DNA from: DATBGO01 sp036558005 | GTDB lineage: Bacteria > Actinomycetota > Actinomycetes > Streptosporangiales > Streptosporangiaceae | Reading direction: 5' to 3' | Assembly: GCA_036558005.1 (NCBI GenBank) | Contig: DATBGO010000234.1 | Coordinates: 1 to 44,695, forward strand | DNA: 44,695 nt | Shown here: positions 1 to 8,107 of the stretch, piece after piece | Numbering within the stretch: the first letter of the stretch is position 1 | How the letters are laid out: every line of letters starts with the position of its first letter | Translations under genes and position numbers: made by a program | The notes under the pieces: model-generated | What the model was told of the DNA's origin: nothing | What the model saw: only the letters and a program-made list of their open reading frames with translations | Databases searched by the model: none

Positions 1-1173
1 CACTGGTCCGACCTCTGGCTGAGCGCCGCGGACTGGGCCGAGGCGTTCCAGGCCGCTGAAGCCGGCACCCCGCACAACGAGGCGCACGGCCAGATCTGGG
101 CGGAACTGCTCACGATCCTGGTCGGCAAGCGCGATGACGGCGTCCCGGCTGACCTGCTCCGCAGGTCGCTGCTGCAGAACAGGGAGCTGCGCCTGGCCCT
201 GCACCGGGCCTGGCCGCTGATCGAAGCGGCTGACCTGGTCGGGGACCTGTGGTCGGTACCCGCCTACCTGCGCTTGTGCGCTCCCTGGCTCAGCCGCGAT
301 GACGCTGCGAAGCTGCAGCGCGGGGACGCCCAGGCCTGGACGGTGTCCGACCTGCCGCTGCTGGACGCGGCACGGCAGCGGCTCGGCGACCCCGAGGCGT
401 CCAGGCGCAAGCGGCGGCACGACGCCGCCGTCGCCGCCGAACGCGAGCGGATGGCGAGCGTCGTCGACGACCTGATCAAGGTCGCCGACGACGAGTACGG
501 CAGCGGCCTGGTGACGATGCTGCGCGGCGAGGACTTCCAGGACGCCCTGGTCGACGAGGCCGCCCTGGCCGCCGCCGAACCGGACCTGCTCGCGGGCCCG
601 TTCGCGCACATCGTCGTGGACGAGGCCCAGGAACTGACCGACGCGGAGTGGCAGATGCTGCTGCAGCGGTGCCCGTCGCGCAGCTTCACCATCGTCGGGG
701 ACCGCGCCCAGGCCCGGCACGGGTTCACCGAGTCGTGGCAGGACCGGCTCAACCGGATCGGGCTCGACCAGATCAGCCTGGCCACCCTGACCGTCAACTA
801 CCGGACCCCCGCAGAAGTCATGGCCGAAGCCGAGCCGGTCATCCGGGCCGTGCTCCCGGACGCCAACGTGCCGGCCTCCATCCGCCACGGCGACCTCCCC
901 GTCCTGCACGGGCCCGCCTCGGACCTGAGCTCGGTCCTCGGCGGCTGGCTCGCCGCGCACGCCGAGGGGATCGCCTGCGTCATCGGCGACCCCGCCTTCC
1001 GGCCAGCCCCCCGCGTCCGGTCGCTGCCCCCCGAACTGTCAAAGGGACTCGAGTTCGACCTCGTCATCCTCGTCAACCCCGAGGCGTTCGGCGACGGCAT
1101 CGAGGGCGCGGTCGACCGCTACGTCGCGATGACCCGGGCGACCAGGCAGCTCGTCATCCTCACCGGCTCGTGA
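1..1173 (+). CDS. helR: RNA polymerase recycling motor ATPase HelR, C-terminal part
   Basis: The reading frame is open from the first base, so the N-terminus lies outside the window; 390 residues are visible. UvrD/HelD-type superfamily 1 motifs follow in order: Walker B with a DEAQ box (IVVDEAQELTD), motif III (TIVGDRAQARHG), motif IV (VNYRTPAEV), motif V (SKGLEFDLVIL) and motif VI (YVAMTRATRQLVIL). The spacing and wording of these motifs match actinobacterial HelR. HelR proteins bind RNA polymerase in the cytoplasm, evict stalled or rifamycin-bound polymerase from DNA and use ATP hydrolysis to recycle it; this is family knowledge, not tested here. The Walker A and the polymerase-probing arms would be upstream and cannot be checked. 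The next gene starts 81 nt downstream on the same strand. Confidence 0.87.
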   Translation, partial: HWSDLWLSAADWAEAFQAAEAGTPHNEAHGQIWAELLTILVGKRDDGVPADLLRRSLLQNRELRLALHRAWPLIEAADLVGDLWSVPAYLRLCAPWLSRDDAAKLQRGDAQAWTVSDLPLLDAARQRLGDPEASRRKRRHDAAVAAERERMASVVDDLIKVADDEYGSGLVTMLRGEDFQDALVDEAALAAAEPDLLAGPFAHIVVDEAQELTDAEWQMLLQRCPSRSFTIVGDRAQARHGFTESWQDRLNRIGLDQISLATLTVNYRTPAEVMAEAEPVIRAVLPDANVPASIRHGDLPVLHGPASDLSSVLGGWLAAHAEGIACVIGDPAFRPAPRVRSLPPELSKGLEFDLVILVNPEAFGDGIEGAVDRYVAMTRATRQLVILTGS

Positions 1174-1254
1174 CTCGCAGCGATCTGCCGCCAGGAACCG
1201 GGGCGTCGCCGTTCCCGCCGGGACGATGTCGCAGCCAGGTGGCAGACTTGGCGG

Positions 1255-1923
1255 GTGGCTGAGGCGCGGGGATCGGGGCAGCTGGTGACCAGCTGGCCGG
1301 CCGCGGCTGACATTCTTGCTGAACGCGATCCGGTGCTGCGGCGCTTGGTCGAGCAGGCCGGCCCGGCGCAGGTGCGCCCGCCCGCCGAGACGCACCTGGC
1401 CGCGCTGGTCCGCGCGATCGTGTACCAGCAGCTGGCCGGTGCCGCCGCGGCGGCGATTCACGGCCGGCTGCTCGCCGCGCTCGACGGTGACCTCACCGCG
1501 GAGCGGCTGCTCGCGCTGCCCGGGCCGGCCCTGCGCGCGGCCGGGCTCTCGGCGAACAAGGCGGCGTCGCTGCAGGACCTGGCCGCCAAGGTGCTGGACG
1601 GGACGGTCGTGCTGGACCCGCCGGCCCTGCGCGCTGAGAGCGACGAGGAAGTGGCCGCCCGGCTCTCGACGGTGCGCGGGATCGGGAAGTGGACCGCGGA
1701 GATGTTCCTGATGTTCCAGCTGCGGCGGCTCGACGTGTGGCCGACCGGTGACCTGGGCGTCCGCAAGGGCTTCGGGCTGGCCTGGGGGATGCCGACGCCG
1801 ACGGCGAAGGAACTGGAGCCGCTCGGCGACCCGTACCGGCCCTACCGGTCGGTGGTCGCCTGGTACTGCTGGCGGGCAGCCGAGCTGTACGGCGGCGCGG
1901 CCGAGAGCGCCGTCACCCGCTGA
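1255..1923 (+). CDS. DNA-3-methyladenine glycosylase (AlkA/HhH-GPD family)
   Basis: A 222-residue HhH-GPD superfamily glycosylase that should excise alkylated bases such as 3-methyladenine in base-excision repair. The helix-hairpin-helix is at about residues 137-150 (STVRGIGKWTAEMF, with the usual lysine K145), followed by the catalytic aspartate D166 in WPTGDLGVRKG. There is no C-terminal Fe-S cluster cysteine set, which argues against the MutY/Nth branch. The length is that of short AlkA-like enzymes that lack the N-terminal TBP-like domain of E. coli AlkA. The start is a GTG; no convincing Shine-Dalgarno precedes it, so a start a few codons downstream is possible. Confidence 0.88.
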   Translation: MAEARGSGQLVTSWPAAADILAERDPVLRRLVEQAGPAQVRPPAETHLAALVRAIVYQQLAGAAAAAIHGRLLAALDGDLTAERLLALPGPALRAAGLSANKAASLQDLAAKVLDGTVVLDPPALRAESDEEVAARLSTVRGIGKWTAEMFLMFQLRRLDVWPTGDLGVRKGFGLAWGMPTPTAKELEPLGDPYRPYRSVVAWYCWRAAELYGGAAESAVTR

Positions 1924-1963
1924 GCCGTCACATGCTGAGCCGCCGCCCGGGGCAGCCCGTCAG

Positions 1964-2143
1964 CTACAAGGCACCGCCGAGAAACGGGAGCTTGTGCCGC
2001 TTCAGCGTCTTCGCGCCGACCCGCTGGAATCCGCCGAGCAGCTTCTCCACGCCCTCGCGCGGGCTGATGATCTGGTGCGCCTCGGTCAGATAGGACGCCG
2101 CGGACGGGCTGGTCACCCTGGCCCGGCGCCGCCGGGCAGCCAT
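1964..2143 (-). CDS. Possible small basic protein, unrecognised
   Basis: A 59-codon frame on the minus strand in the otherwise gene-free stretch between the glycosylase and hemerythrin genes. Its second half (SYLTEAHQIISPREGVEKLL and onward to LPFLGGAL) has a protein-like composition with lysines, glutamines and hydrophobics, unlike the arginine/alanine/proline runs of antisense shadows. No domain is recognised and no Shine-Dalgarno is evident. It may be the remnant of a larger gene. Confidence 0.25.
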   Translation of the reverse strand: MAARRRRARVTSPSAASYLTEAHQIISPREGVEKLLGGFQRVGAKTLKRHKLPFLGGAL

Positions 2144-2261
2144 GCCCAGGTCCAGCAGCCCGGCCGGCCCGCGCGACACCTCGCGGTTAGGGCAGGATGG
2201 CTGGCCAGGGAAGTGGCCAGCCCGGCCAGCGACGGCCGCCAGCGAGACGTCAGGAGGCAAG

Positions 2262-2831
2262 GTGGACATTACTGCGCTGATCCTGGACGACCATCACGAG
2301 CAGCGGCGGCGTTTCGCGATCCTGGAGCAGATCGACCGCGCCGACACCAAGACGCTCGGCGAGGTGTGGTCGCGCCTGGCGGCGTTTCTTGAGGTGCACG
2401 CCCGGGCGGAGGAAGAGCTCTTCTATCCCGAGCTGCTCCGGATGGGGCAGCGGGCCGGCCGGATCGGCACCACCGAGGAGGAGACGCTGGACGCGATCCG
2501 CGACCACAACGACATCCGCGACACCATCGCCGCGGTGGCTGATCACGAGACCGGCACCCCGGGCTGGTTCGACGCCGTGGCCGCGGTGAACCTCGCCAAC
2601 AGCGATCACATGGCCGAGGAAGAACGCGAAGGCCTCACCGAGTTCCGCCGCGACGCCGGCCTGCAGCTGCGGCATGACCTGGCGGTGGCGTTCGCCGGCT
2701 TCGAGGCCAGGAACTTCGCGGGCGTCCGGCCGCAGGACCAGGACCCGGCAGCCTACGTGCAGCAGGCAGAGCCGGCCGCCGCCCGCCCCTCCCCCGGCTC
2801 CCTGGGCATAGGCAGCCTCAAAGGCCGCTGA
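2262..2831 (+). CDS. Hemerythrin domain-containing protein
   Basis: A 189-residue protein with a hemerythrin-type four-helix bundle that would bind a di-iron centre. Candidate ligands are visible in order: H11/H12 (DDHHEQ), H46 and E50/E51 (HARAEEE), H82 (DHND) and H116 with E120 (SDHMAEE). Such actinobacterial proteins are cytoplasmic and are linked to oxygen, NO or iron sensing and to oxidative stress; the exact role is unknown. The start is the GTG 5 nt after a strong AGGAGG, in preference to an in-frame GTG 120 nt further upstream whose extension has no hemerythrin similarity. The C-terminal 50 residues are alanine/proline-rich and probably flexible. It converges with the toxin gene, leaving only 15 nt between the stop codons. 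Confidence 0.9.
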   Translation: MDITALILDDHHEQRRRFAILEQIDRADTKTLGEVWSRLAAFLEVHARAEEELFYPELLRMGQRAGRIGTTEEETLDAIRDHNDIRDTIAAVADHETGTPGWFDAVAAVNLANSDHMAEEEREGLTEFRRDAGLQLRHDLAVAFAGFEARNFAGVRPQDQDPAAYVQQAEPAAARPSPGSLGIGSLKGR

Positions 2832-2846
2832 ACCGCACGGCGGCGC

Positions 2847-3191
2847 TCACAGGCTCAGTGACCGGCGCAGGCCCCGGTCCACTTCGCTCATCAAGGCGGA
2901 CGGCAGTTGCCCGGTCTGCGTACCGAGGTCCGTCTTATCCAAGGTGACCAGCGCCGTGATGTTCACGACGGAATCCTTGCTCAGCCCGGACGAGGAAACC
3001 GGCAGGAAAACGTTGCCAGGCATGGCCGCCAGGCTGGTATTCGAGGTAATGACCGCGGCAATAGTGGTGTTCAGCCGGCTGGCGTTGAACGGATCTGCCT
3101 GGATGATCAGGACCGGGCGCCGCTTCGCCGGCTTGCTGCCTCGCGGCTCCCCCAGGTCAGCCCACCAGATGCTGCCGCGTTTGATCACCAT
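2847..3191 (-). CDS. mazF: MazF/PemK-family endoribonuclease toxin
   Basis: A 114-residue type II toxin of the MazF/PemK/CcdB fold. The diagnostic N-terminus is present: RGSIWWADLGEPRGSKP, then the RRPVLII strand with the conserved RPV arginine, and the threonine/serine-rich AAVITSNT strand that forms part of the RNA-cutting site. MazF toxins are sequence-specific mRNA interferases restrained by a cognate antitoxin. Its ATG lies inside the 3' end of the antitoxin gene (ATG GTG A against TGG TGA), so the two are translationally coupled. Length and motifs are intact, so it is probably functional. Confidence 0.92.
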   Translation of the reverse strand: MVIKRGSIWWADLGEPRGSKPAKRRPVLIIQADPFNASRLNTTIAAVITSNTSLAAMPGNVFLPVSSSGLSKDSVVNITALVTLDKTDLGTQTGQLPSALMSEVDRGLRRSLSL

Positions 3192-3427
3192 TCATCCAGT
3201 CTGGCCAGGCGGCCACGGCCGGCGGCGGCCGCTACCTCCCCCGAGTCATCGGGGTCAGCGGCCTGGAGCGCGTCATCGATCTGCTGCGTCAGCGACCGCG
3301 CGGCAAGCTCGTCCAGGTACCTGCGAGCGGCGCGGGCGAAAAACTCTGACCGGCTGATACCCAGCTCCGCCGCCTGGCGGGTAGCTTGCTCGAACGTGTC
3401 ATCAGGAAGTGAGATCGCTGTTTTCAC
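3185..3427 (-). CDS. Ribbon-helix-helix antitoxin (MazE-like) of the MazF pair
   Basis: An 80-residue protein with a CopG/Arc-type ribbon-helix-helix at the N-terminus: the beta-strand MKTAISLPDDTFEQA, then helices around RQAAELGISRSEFFARAARR. The acidic/alanine-rich C-terminus (QAADPDDSGEVAAA) fits the disordered segment that wraps the toxin. It should dimerise, bind MazF and repress its own operon. The chosen GTG start sits 6 nt after a TATACT -10 hexamer, so translation is probably leaderless; the frame is open for another 333 nt upstream but that part is antisense to the dienelactone hydrolase gene. It overlaps mazF by 7 nt. Confidence 0.88.
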   Translation of the reverse strand: MKTAISLPDDTFEQATRQAAELGISRSEFFARAARRYLDELAARSLTQQIDDALQAADPDDSGEVAAAAGRGRLARLDEW

Positions 3428-3450
3428 GCACTCAGTATAACCGGGTATTA
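3428..3450 (-). promoter_or_regulatory. Promoter and probable operator of the toxin-antitoxin operon
   Basis: Read leftward, TAATACC-CGG-TTATACT-GAGTGC precedes the antitoxin GTG. TATACT (3434-3439) is a good -10, 6 nt before the start codon. TAATACC and the complement of GGTTATA form an imperfect inverted repeat overlapping the -10, the usual position for autorepression by a ribbon-helix-helix antitoxin. Operator function is inferred. Confidence 0.6.
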
Positions 3451-3456
3451 CCGCAG

Positions 3457-4203
3457 TCAGCCGACGGCGGCGGACGGGGCTGCCCCGTGCAGGTGGGCGG
3501 CGAAGAAGCCGAGGATCCGCTCGCGGGCATCCCTGGCCGACTCCTCGTGCGGGCCGTAATGCATGATCGGGCTGAGCATCTTGATGTTGAACGGGATCTT
3601 GTCCCCGGAAGCCTCGTGGTCCTCCAGGAACCCGTGCCCGGCGGCCGGGTACTCCTTGACGTCGTGCGCCACCCCGGCGGTGGTCAGCGCGCTCTCCAGC
3701 CTGGCCGCCGCCTGGCGCAGGCCGTGGTCCCTGCCGCCGAAACTGCCGATGACCGGGCACGCTCCCTTCAGCAAGTCCGCCGGGTTCTTCGGCACCTGGC
3801 CGTAGTTGACGCTGGCGGCGGCGAACCCGTGGTCGGGAGCGAGCAGCAGGGCGAACCCGCCGCCCATGCAGAACCCGATGACCCCAGCCTGCCCGGTGCA
3901 GCCCTCCTGCCCGATCAGCCAGCCGCGGACCGCCTCCACCTCGTCGAAGGCCCGGCCCCGGCGCCGCCGCAGGTCGGCGAACACGCTGCGCAGGCAGGCC
4001 ACCCGCCCGCCCCAGGAAAACAAGTCCGGGGCCGCGGCCAGGTAGCCCTCGCCGGCCAGCCAGTCCGCCTGCCTGCGCACGTCATTGCCCATGCCAAGCG
4101 CGTCGTGGATCACTACCACGCCCGGCCACGGCCCGGCGCCTGACGGGGTCGCCAGGTACACCGGCAGCTCGCCGGCGCCTGCCTGGATGGTCGTGTCCGC
4201 CAT
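3457..4203 (-). CDS. Dienelactone hydrolase family protein
   Basis: A 248-residue alpha/beta hydrolase of the dienelactone hydrolase (carboxymethylenebutenolidase) family. The catalytic triad is readable: nucleophile C112 in the elbow GFCMGG, D159 in GGRDHG and H190 in PAAGHGF. The family hydrolyses dienelactones in chloroaromatic degradation, but most actinobacterial members have unknown ester or lactone substrates. There is no signal peptide, so it should be cytoplasmic. The ATG is preceded by GGAGG with a 6-nt spacer. It is followed leftward by the toxin-antitoxin operon, 29 nt from the antitoxin start, with no sign of functional linkage. Confidence 0.9.
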   Translation of the reverse strand: MADTTIQAGAGELPVYLATPSGAGPWPGVVVIHDALGMGNDVRRQADWLAGEGYLAAAPDLFSWGGRVACLRSVFADLRRRRGRAFDEVEAVRGWLIGQEGCTGQAGVIGFCMGGGFALLLAPDHGFAAASVNYGQVPKNPADLLKGACPVIGSFGGRDHGLRQAAARLESALTTAGVAHDVKEYPAAGHGFLEDHEASGDKIPFNIKMLSPIMHYGPHEESARDARERILGFFAAHLHGAAPSAAVG

Positions 4204-4261
4204 TGGTTTCCTCCGGGCAGCTCAGCAGCGTCGGCTCAGCATAATGGCGACGACTGCCGGT

Positions 4262-5095
4262 TTATCTCGAAGTCCACCGGAATCGGCGGATGGCCACGAT
4301 CGCCCCGGCCGCGCCCCAGCCGAGCAGCACCGCGAGGCTGCCCCAGTCGAACCCGGCGTGCCCGGAGAACGGGCCGATCAATGCCTGGTTGAACGGCCGC
4401 ACCGGCAGCAGCCCGGCGATCTGGTTGAGCACGCTGGAATGGATCGGGATGTAGGTGCCCGACAGGAACACCAGCGGGAACAGCACCAGCTGCACGACTG
4501 CTGGCGCGGCCTCGGCGTTGCGGATCAGCCCGGCCACCGCGACGCCGAGCGCGCAGAAGCTGGCCGCCCCGAGCACCAGCGTGACCACGAGGGCGAGCCA
4601 GTGCGTCGGCAGTGGAACCCCGTAAGCGGCCCCGACGGCGACGATCAGCGTCACGTCCACCGCGCTGACCACCACGCAGTGCGCGAGCAGGCCGAGGAAA
4701 TAGGTCCAGGCGGGCAGCGGCGTGGCCCGGACCCGCTTGAGTATGCCTTCGTGCCGCCGCATCGACAGCACGATCGCCAGCTGGCTGTAACAAGCGCCGA
4801 GCACCGACACCGCCGCGATCGTGGACACGTAGTACTGCAGCGCGGACATCCCGTAGAAGTACGACGTCCTGCCGCCACCGCCGAACAGTGCCCCGAAGAT
4901 CGTGATGATCACGACCGGGAAGAGGAAGGTGAAGAACGCGCTTTGCGTGTTCCGCCAGAACGACAGCTGCTCGTAGCGGACCTGGTGCCAGAGCAGGGCC
5001 AGGTCGCCCCGCCGGGCCAGGCCGTCGTGCCGGTGCGGGCTGGCCGCCCTGGCCGGGCCGGCCGGACGGGCCTGCTGGGTGGTAGCGGCGGTCAC
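4262..5095 (-). CDS. ABC-2 type exporter permease (module 1)
   Basis: A 277-residue permease with about six membrane helices, starting with SAFFTFLFPVVIITIFGALF. Conserved ABC-2 features include the coupling-helix region RRHEGILKRVRATPLPAW and the PLVFLSGTYIPI segment typical of the NodJ/DrrB-like group. It should form the membrane channel of a two-component ABC exporter with the ATPase encoded immediately upstream. The GTG start overlaps the ATPase stop (GTGA) and is preceded by AAAGGAG. This is the last gene of a YceI-ATPase-permease operon read leftward. Family members export antibiotics, lipids or peptides; the substrate here is unknown. Confidence 0.9.
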   Translation of the reverse strand: MTAATTQQARPAGPARAASPHRHDGLARRGDLALLWHQVRYEQLSFWRNTQSAFFTFLFPVVIITIFGALFGGGGRTSYFYGMSALQYYVSTIAAVSVLGACYSQLAIVLSMRRHEGILKRVRATPLPAWTYFLGLLAHCVVVSAVDVTLIVAVGAAYGVPLPTHWLALVVTLVLGAASFCALGVAVAGLIRNAEAAPAVVQLVLFPLVFLSGTYIPIHSSVLNQIAGLLPVRPFNQALIGPFSGHAGFDWGSLAVLLGWGAAGAIVAIRRFRWTSR

Positions 5096-6147
5096 CGCTT
5101 GCTCCTTTCCGGCGTCCGGCCGGTCGCCCCGGCCGGCGCCTCGTCGTGCTCGGTCAGCTGCAGGTAGACCTCTTCCAGGCTGGGCCGGTCCACGGTGAGC
5201 TGGCCGAGTTCCTGGCCGTGGCCCAGCGCCCAGCTGGTGAGCTGGTGCAGCGCCTGGGTCGGCTCGGAGGTCTCCACGGTGATCAGCCCGGTGGCCGCGA
5301 CCGCGGTCGCGGCCACCGGCAGGTCGGCGGCCGCGGGGCCGCCGGGCAGGGTGAACCGGATCCTGGCCACCGCGGTGTCCCGCCCGGCGATCGTCGACGG
5401 CGTGCCCTGGGCCATGATCTGGCCGTCGGACAGCACCGCCACCCGGTCGGCGAGGGCCTGCGCCTCGTCCATGTAGTGCGTGGTCAGCAGGACGGTGGTG
5501 CCCGCGTCGCGCAGGTCGCGCACGACCTGCCAGGCGTGCCGGCGGGCGTTCGGGTCGAACCCGGTGGTGGGCTCGTCCAGGAACAGCAGGGCCGGGTCGC
5601 CGATCACGCCCAGCGCCAGGTCCAGCCGCCGCTTCTGCCCGCCGGACAGCGACCGGACTTTCTGCCGCCGCTGCCCGTCGAGCCCGACCAGGCTGATCAC
5701 CTCGTCGACGTCGCGCGGCGCCGGGTAGTAGCCGGCGTTGCGGGCCAGGGTCTCCCGGACGGTCAGGTACGGCTCGACCGCGATGTCCTGCAGAACCAGC
5801 CCGATCTGCTCGCGCAGCCGCCGCCCGGCCGACCGGTCACCCGGGTCGGTGCCGAGCACGCTCACACTCCCGCCGTCCCTGGGCTTGAATCCCTCCAGGA
5901 CCTCCAGCGTGGTGGTCTTGCCCGCGCCGTTCGGCCCGAGCAGCGCGAAGATCTCCCCGTGCTCGACGGTGAAGCTCACCCCGCGCACGGCCTCGACCTG
6001 GCCATAGCTCTTGCGCAGCCCGGTCACGGTGACCGCGCTGCCCGGGATGGCCCGGCTCGTTCCTGGCTGGACGGCCTCAGCGCCGGCCTGGCGCCGCGGT
6101 GCCGCACCGGCCAGCTGGCTGATCCCGTTCGTCAATTCCGCTCGCAC
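5092..6147 (-). CDS. ABC exporter ATP-binding protein (module 1)
   Basis: A 351-residue DrrA-like ATPase. Walker A is GPNGAGKT (71-78), the Q-loop is Q120, the signature is LSGGQ (167-171), Walker B is LLFLDE (187-192) and the switch histidine is H224 in LLTTHYMDEA. The C-terminal about 90 residues match the extension usual in drug-exporter ATPases. The first about 38 residues are extra and low-complexity; the nucleotide-binding domain proper begins near VTVTGLRKSYG, so a later start is possible. The GTG used here follows GGAGG and lies 16 nt inside the end of the YceI gene. It energises the permease encoded next. Confidence 0.92.
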   Translation of the reverse strand: MRAELTNGISQLAGAAPRRQAGAEAVQPGTSRAIPGSAVTVTGLRKSYGQVEAVRGVSFTVEHGEIFALLGPNGAGKTTTLEVLEGFKPRDGGSVSVLGTDPGDRSAGRRLREQIGLVLQDIAVEPYLTVRETLARNAGYYPAPRDVDEVISLVGLDGQRRQKVRSLSGGQKRRLDLALGVIGDPALLFLDEPTTGFDPNARRHAWQVVRDLRDAGTTVLLTTHYMDEAQALADRVAVLSDGQIMAQGTPSTIAGRDTAVARIRFTLPGGPAAADLPVAATAVAATGLITVETSEPTQALHQLTSWALGHGQELGQLTVDRPSLEEVYLQLTEHDEAPAGATGRTPERSKR

Positions 6148-6707
6148 CGGACCTCCACGGTGATGTCCAGGTACCGGGCGGCCAGCCCGCGGGCCGCGGT
6201 CACGCCGAACTCGGCCCGGTCGATCCGCGCGCTCGCCCGTGCGGTGAACGCCTGCGCGCTCACCTCGACCCGCTCGATCAGCAGCCGGACCGGCCGGGTG
6301 ACCTCACCCACGGTCAGCGTGCCGGCCAGCACCTGCCCGTCGCCTCCTCCGGGCTGATGGCCGGCCAGCACGGGCGCGCCGCCGGCTCCCGCTGGCTGGC
6401 TGGCCGCCGGCCCGGCCCGGAACGTGATCACCGGGAACCGGCCGGCGTCCAGGAACCGGGCGGACCGGACCGCGGCGTCCCGGGCGGGGTTGCCGGTCTT
6501 GAAGCTCGCCGTCGCGAGCCGCGCGCAGATGGCTGACTCGGCCGGCGGGCTGGCGATGTCGACCGTCCCGCCGAGCAGGCCGAAACGGCCGCGGACGGCG
6601 CCGAGGCCGAACAGGTGCCGGGTGCCGAAGGTAATGGACGAGGCGCTGGTGTCGATCTCGTACCGGCCCAGCCGGGGGGCTGCGATATGTTCTCGTGTCA
6701 TTTCCAT
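6132..6707 (-). CDS. YceI family protein
   Basis: A 191-residue YceI-type lipocalin-like barrel. The N-terminal strands (GRYEIDTSASSITFGTRHLF) and the internal ASFKTGNPARDAAVRSARFLD match the family signature, and the domain ends with ARIDRAEFGV. YceI proteins bind isoprenoids or other amphiphiles. There is no signal peptide, so this copy should be cytoplasmic, as is common in actinomycetes. A glycine/alanine-rich insertion lies around residues 105-128. It is the first gene of an operon with an ABC exporter and diverges from a sensor kinase gene across 168 nt, so a role linked to the exported amphiphile is a reasonable but untested inference. Confidence 0.88.
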   Translation of the reverse strand: MEMTREHIAAPRLGRYEIDTSASSITFGTRHLFGLGAVRGRFGLLGGTVDIASPPAESAICARLATASFKTGNPARDAAVRSARFLDAGRFPVITFRAGPAASQPAGAGGAPVLAGHQPGGGDGQVLAGTLTVGEVTRPVRLLIERVEVSAQAFTARASARIDRAEFGVTAARGLAARYLDITVEVRCERN

Positions 6708-6808
6708 GCCTCCATTCCAGGGCAGCCGGGCCGCCGCGCGGCAGGGCGAGCGGTAGGGTCCTCAGCCGGCGAACGGATGACCTGCCCGGGGCGGCATGCG
6801 ACTTTCGT

Positions 6809-6836
6809 AGGTTTCGGGCCGGCCGAAGGTTTCGGG
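6809..6836. promoter_or_regulatory. Direct repeats in the divergent YceI/sensor kinase promoter region
   Basis: AGGTTTCGGG occurs at 6809-6818 and again at 6827-6836, 18 nt apart centre to centre. The first copy also belongs to TTCGG-gccgg-CCGAA, a short inverted repeat. Helically phased direct repeats between a two-component gene pair and its divergent ABC operon are plausible response-regulator sites; this is inference. Confidence 0.4.
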
Positions 6837-6863
6837 TCCGGCGGCTGGCAGGCCCGGATGACA

Positions 6864-6875
6864 TAGCGTGAGCGC
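6864..6875 (+). promoter_or_regulatory. -10 element for a leaderless sensor kinase transcript
   Basis: TAGCGT at 6864-6869 is followed by exactly 6 nt and then the ATG of the sensor kinase. This spacing places transcription start at or next to the A of the ATG. No Shine-Dalgarno is present. Confidence 0.5.
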
Positions 6876-8105
6876 ATGGCGGACATAACGGCCGGGTGCG
6901 GCCGGGCATTCTGGCCGTGGGCGCGTGCGCATCAGGCCGCGGTCGACGTGACGATCGCGGCGTTCTTCGTGCTGCTCGACACCGGCACGACGCTCGTGGG
7001 AGGGAGCTGGTGGCCGTCCCGTCCCGACCCGCTGGCCTGGGGGATGCTGGCCGCGCAGGCGCTGGCCTGCTCGGCGCTGGTGGCCCGGCGCCGCGCGCCG
7101 CTCACCGTGATGGCCATCCTGGCCGCGTTCACCCTGGCGGTGACGCTGCTGATCTGGCCGGCCGGCGCGCTGACGCCCGCGCATGCCAGCAACGTCTGGG
7201 CGCCCAACGCGACCGTGCTGGCGGCCTACGGGCCACTGCGGCTGCACCGGCGGGACCGGCGCACCACCTACATCGCGATCGCGATCTTCACGATCATCGT
7301 GGCCCGGCCGTGGCAGCCCTCGGTCGTGGTGATCACCGTCGGGGTGCTGCGCACCGCGGTGGGGCCGCTGCTGGCGCTGTATTTCGACGCGCGCCGCCGG
7401 CTGGTACAGGCGCTGACCGAACGGGCGGAACGGGCAGAGCGAGAACGCTATCTCCTCGCCGGGCAGGCTCGCGCCGAGGAACGGGCCCGGCTGGCGGCGG
7501 AAATGCACGACGTCGTGACGCACCGGGTAAGCCTGATGGTGCTGCAGGCCGGCGCGCTGCGGGTCACCACCGCCGACGAGAGCACCCGGCAGGCAGCCGA
7601 GGAGATCAGGGCAGCGGGCTGCCAGGCGCTGGACGAACTGCGCGACCTGGTCGGCATCCTGCACGCCGCGCCGGGCAGCGACGAGGCCATCGCGCCTGGG
7701 CTGGCCGCGCTGGTCGCGGAGTCGACCAAGGTGGGGACGCCCGCCGAGCTGATCGAGGAGGGCGACCCGGCGAACGCCTCGCCGGTGGTCGCCCGCACCG
7801 CCTACCGGATCGTCAGGGAAGCGCTGACCAACGTGCGCAAGCACGCGCCTGGCGCGCAGGTGACGGTCCGGGTCCGGTACGACCAGGCGCAGGTCAGGCT
7901 CACCGTCCGGAACACCAGGCCGGCCGGCCCGGTCCCGCCGGACGCGGCCCTCGCGGGCACCGGCTCCGGCCTGGGCATCGCGGGCCTGCGCCAGCGGGTC
8001 GAGCTGGTGCACGGGACGTTGCGCGCCGCGGCTACCCCCGATGGCGGGTTCAGCCTGGACGCCACGATGCCGTCCTACGTGCCGACGGCGGAGACGGCGG
8101 CCTGA
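6876..8105 (+). CDS. NarL-type sensor histidine kinase (module 1)
   Basis: A 409-residue membrane histidine kinase. The N-terminal about 165 residues hold several hydrophobic segments (IAAFFVLLDTG, LTVMAILAAFTLAVTLLIW, YIAIAIFTIIVA, VVVITVGVL), with almost no extracytoplasmic loop, so sensing is probably intramembrane. The HisKA_3 dimerisation helix carries H211 in EMHDVVTHRV. The HATPase domain has the N-box REALTNVRKHA and the glycine box GSGLGIAGLRQRV. It should phosphorylate the regulator encoded 2 nt downstream. It diverges from the YceI-ABC operon, the classical arrangement for control of an exporter by its neighbour. Confidence 0.93.
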   Translation: MADITAGCGRAFWPWARAHQAAVDVTIAAFFVLLDTGTTLVGGSWWPSRPDPLAWGMLAAQALACSALVARRRAPLTVMAILAAFTLAVTLLIWPAGALTPAHASNVWAPNATVLAAYGPLRLHRRDRRTTYIAIAIFTIIVARPWQPSVVVITVGVLRTAVGPLLALYFDARRRLVQALTERAERAERERYLLAGQARAEERARLAAEMHDVVTHRVSLMVLQAGALRVTTADESTRQAAEEIRAAGCQALDELRDLVGILHAAPGSDEAIAPGLAALVAESTKVGTPAELIEEGDPANASPVVARTAYRIVREALTNVRKHAPGAQVTVRVRYDQAQVRLTVRNTRPAGPVPPDAALAGTGSGLGIAGLRQRVELVHGTLRAAATPDGGFSLDATMPSYVPTAETAA

Positions 8106-8107
8106 GC

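Noticed and set aside
648..1262. Long arginine/proline/alanine-rich frames overlapping helR and most other genes on either strand (for example 20600-23578 minus, 23421-25079 plus)
   Set aside because: These are composition shadows: high GC leaves alternative frames open. They have no domain pattern, no ribosome binding site, and lie wholly within better-supported genes.
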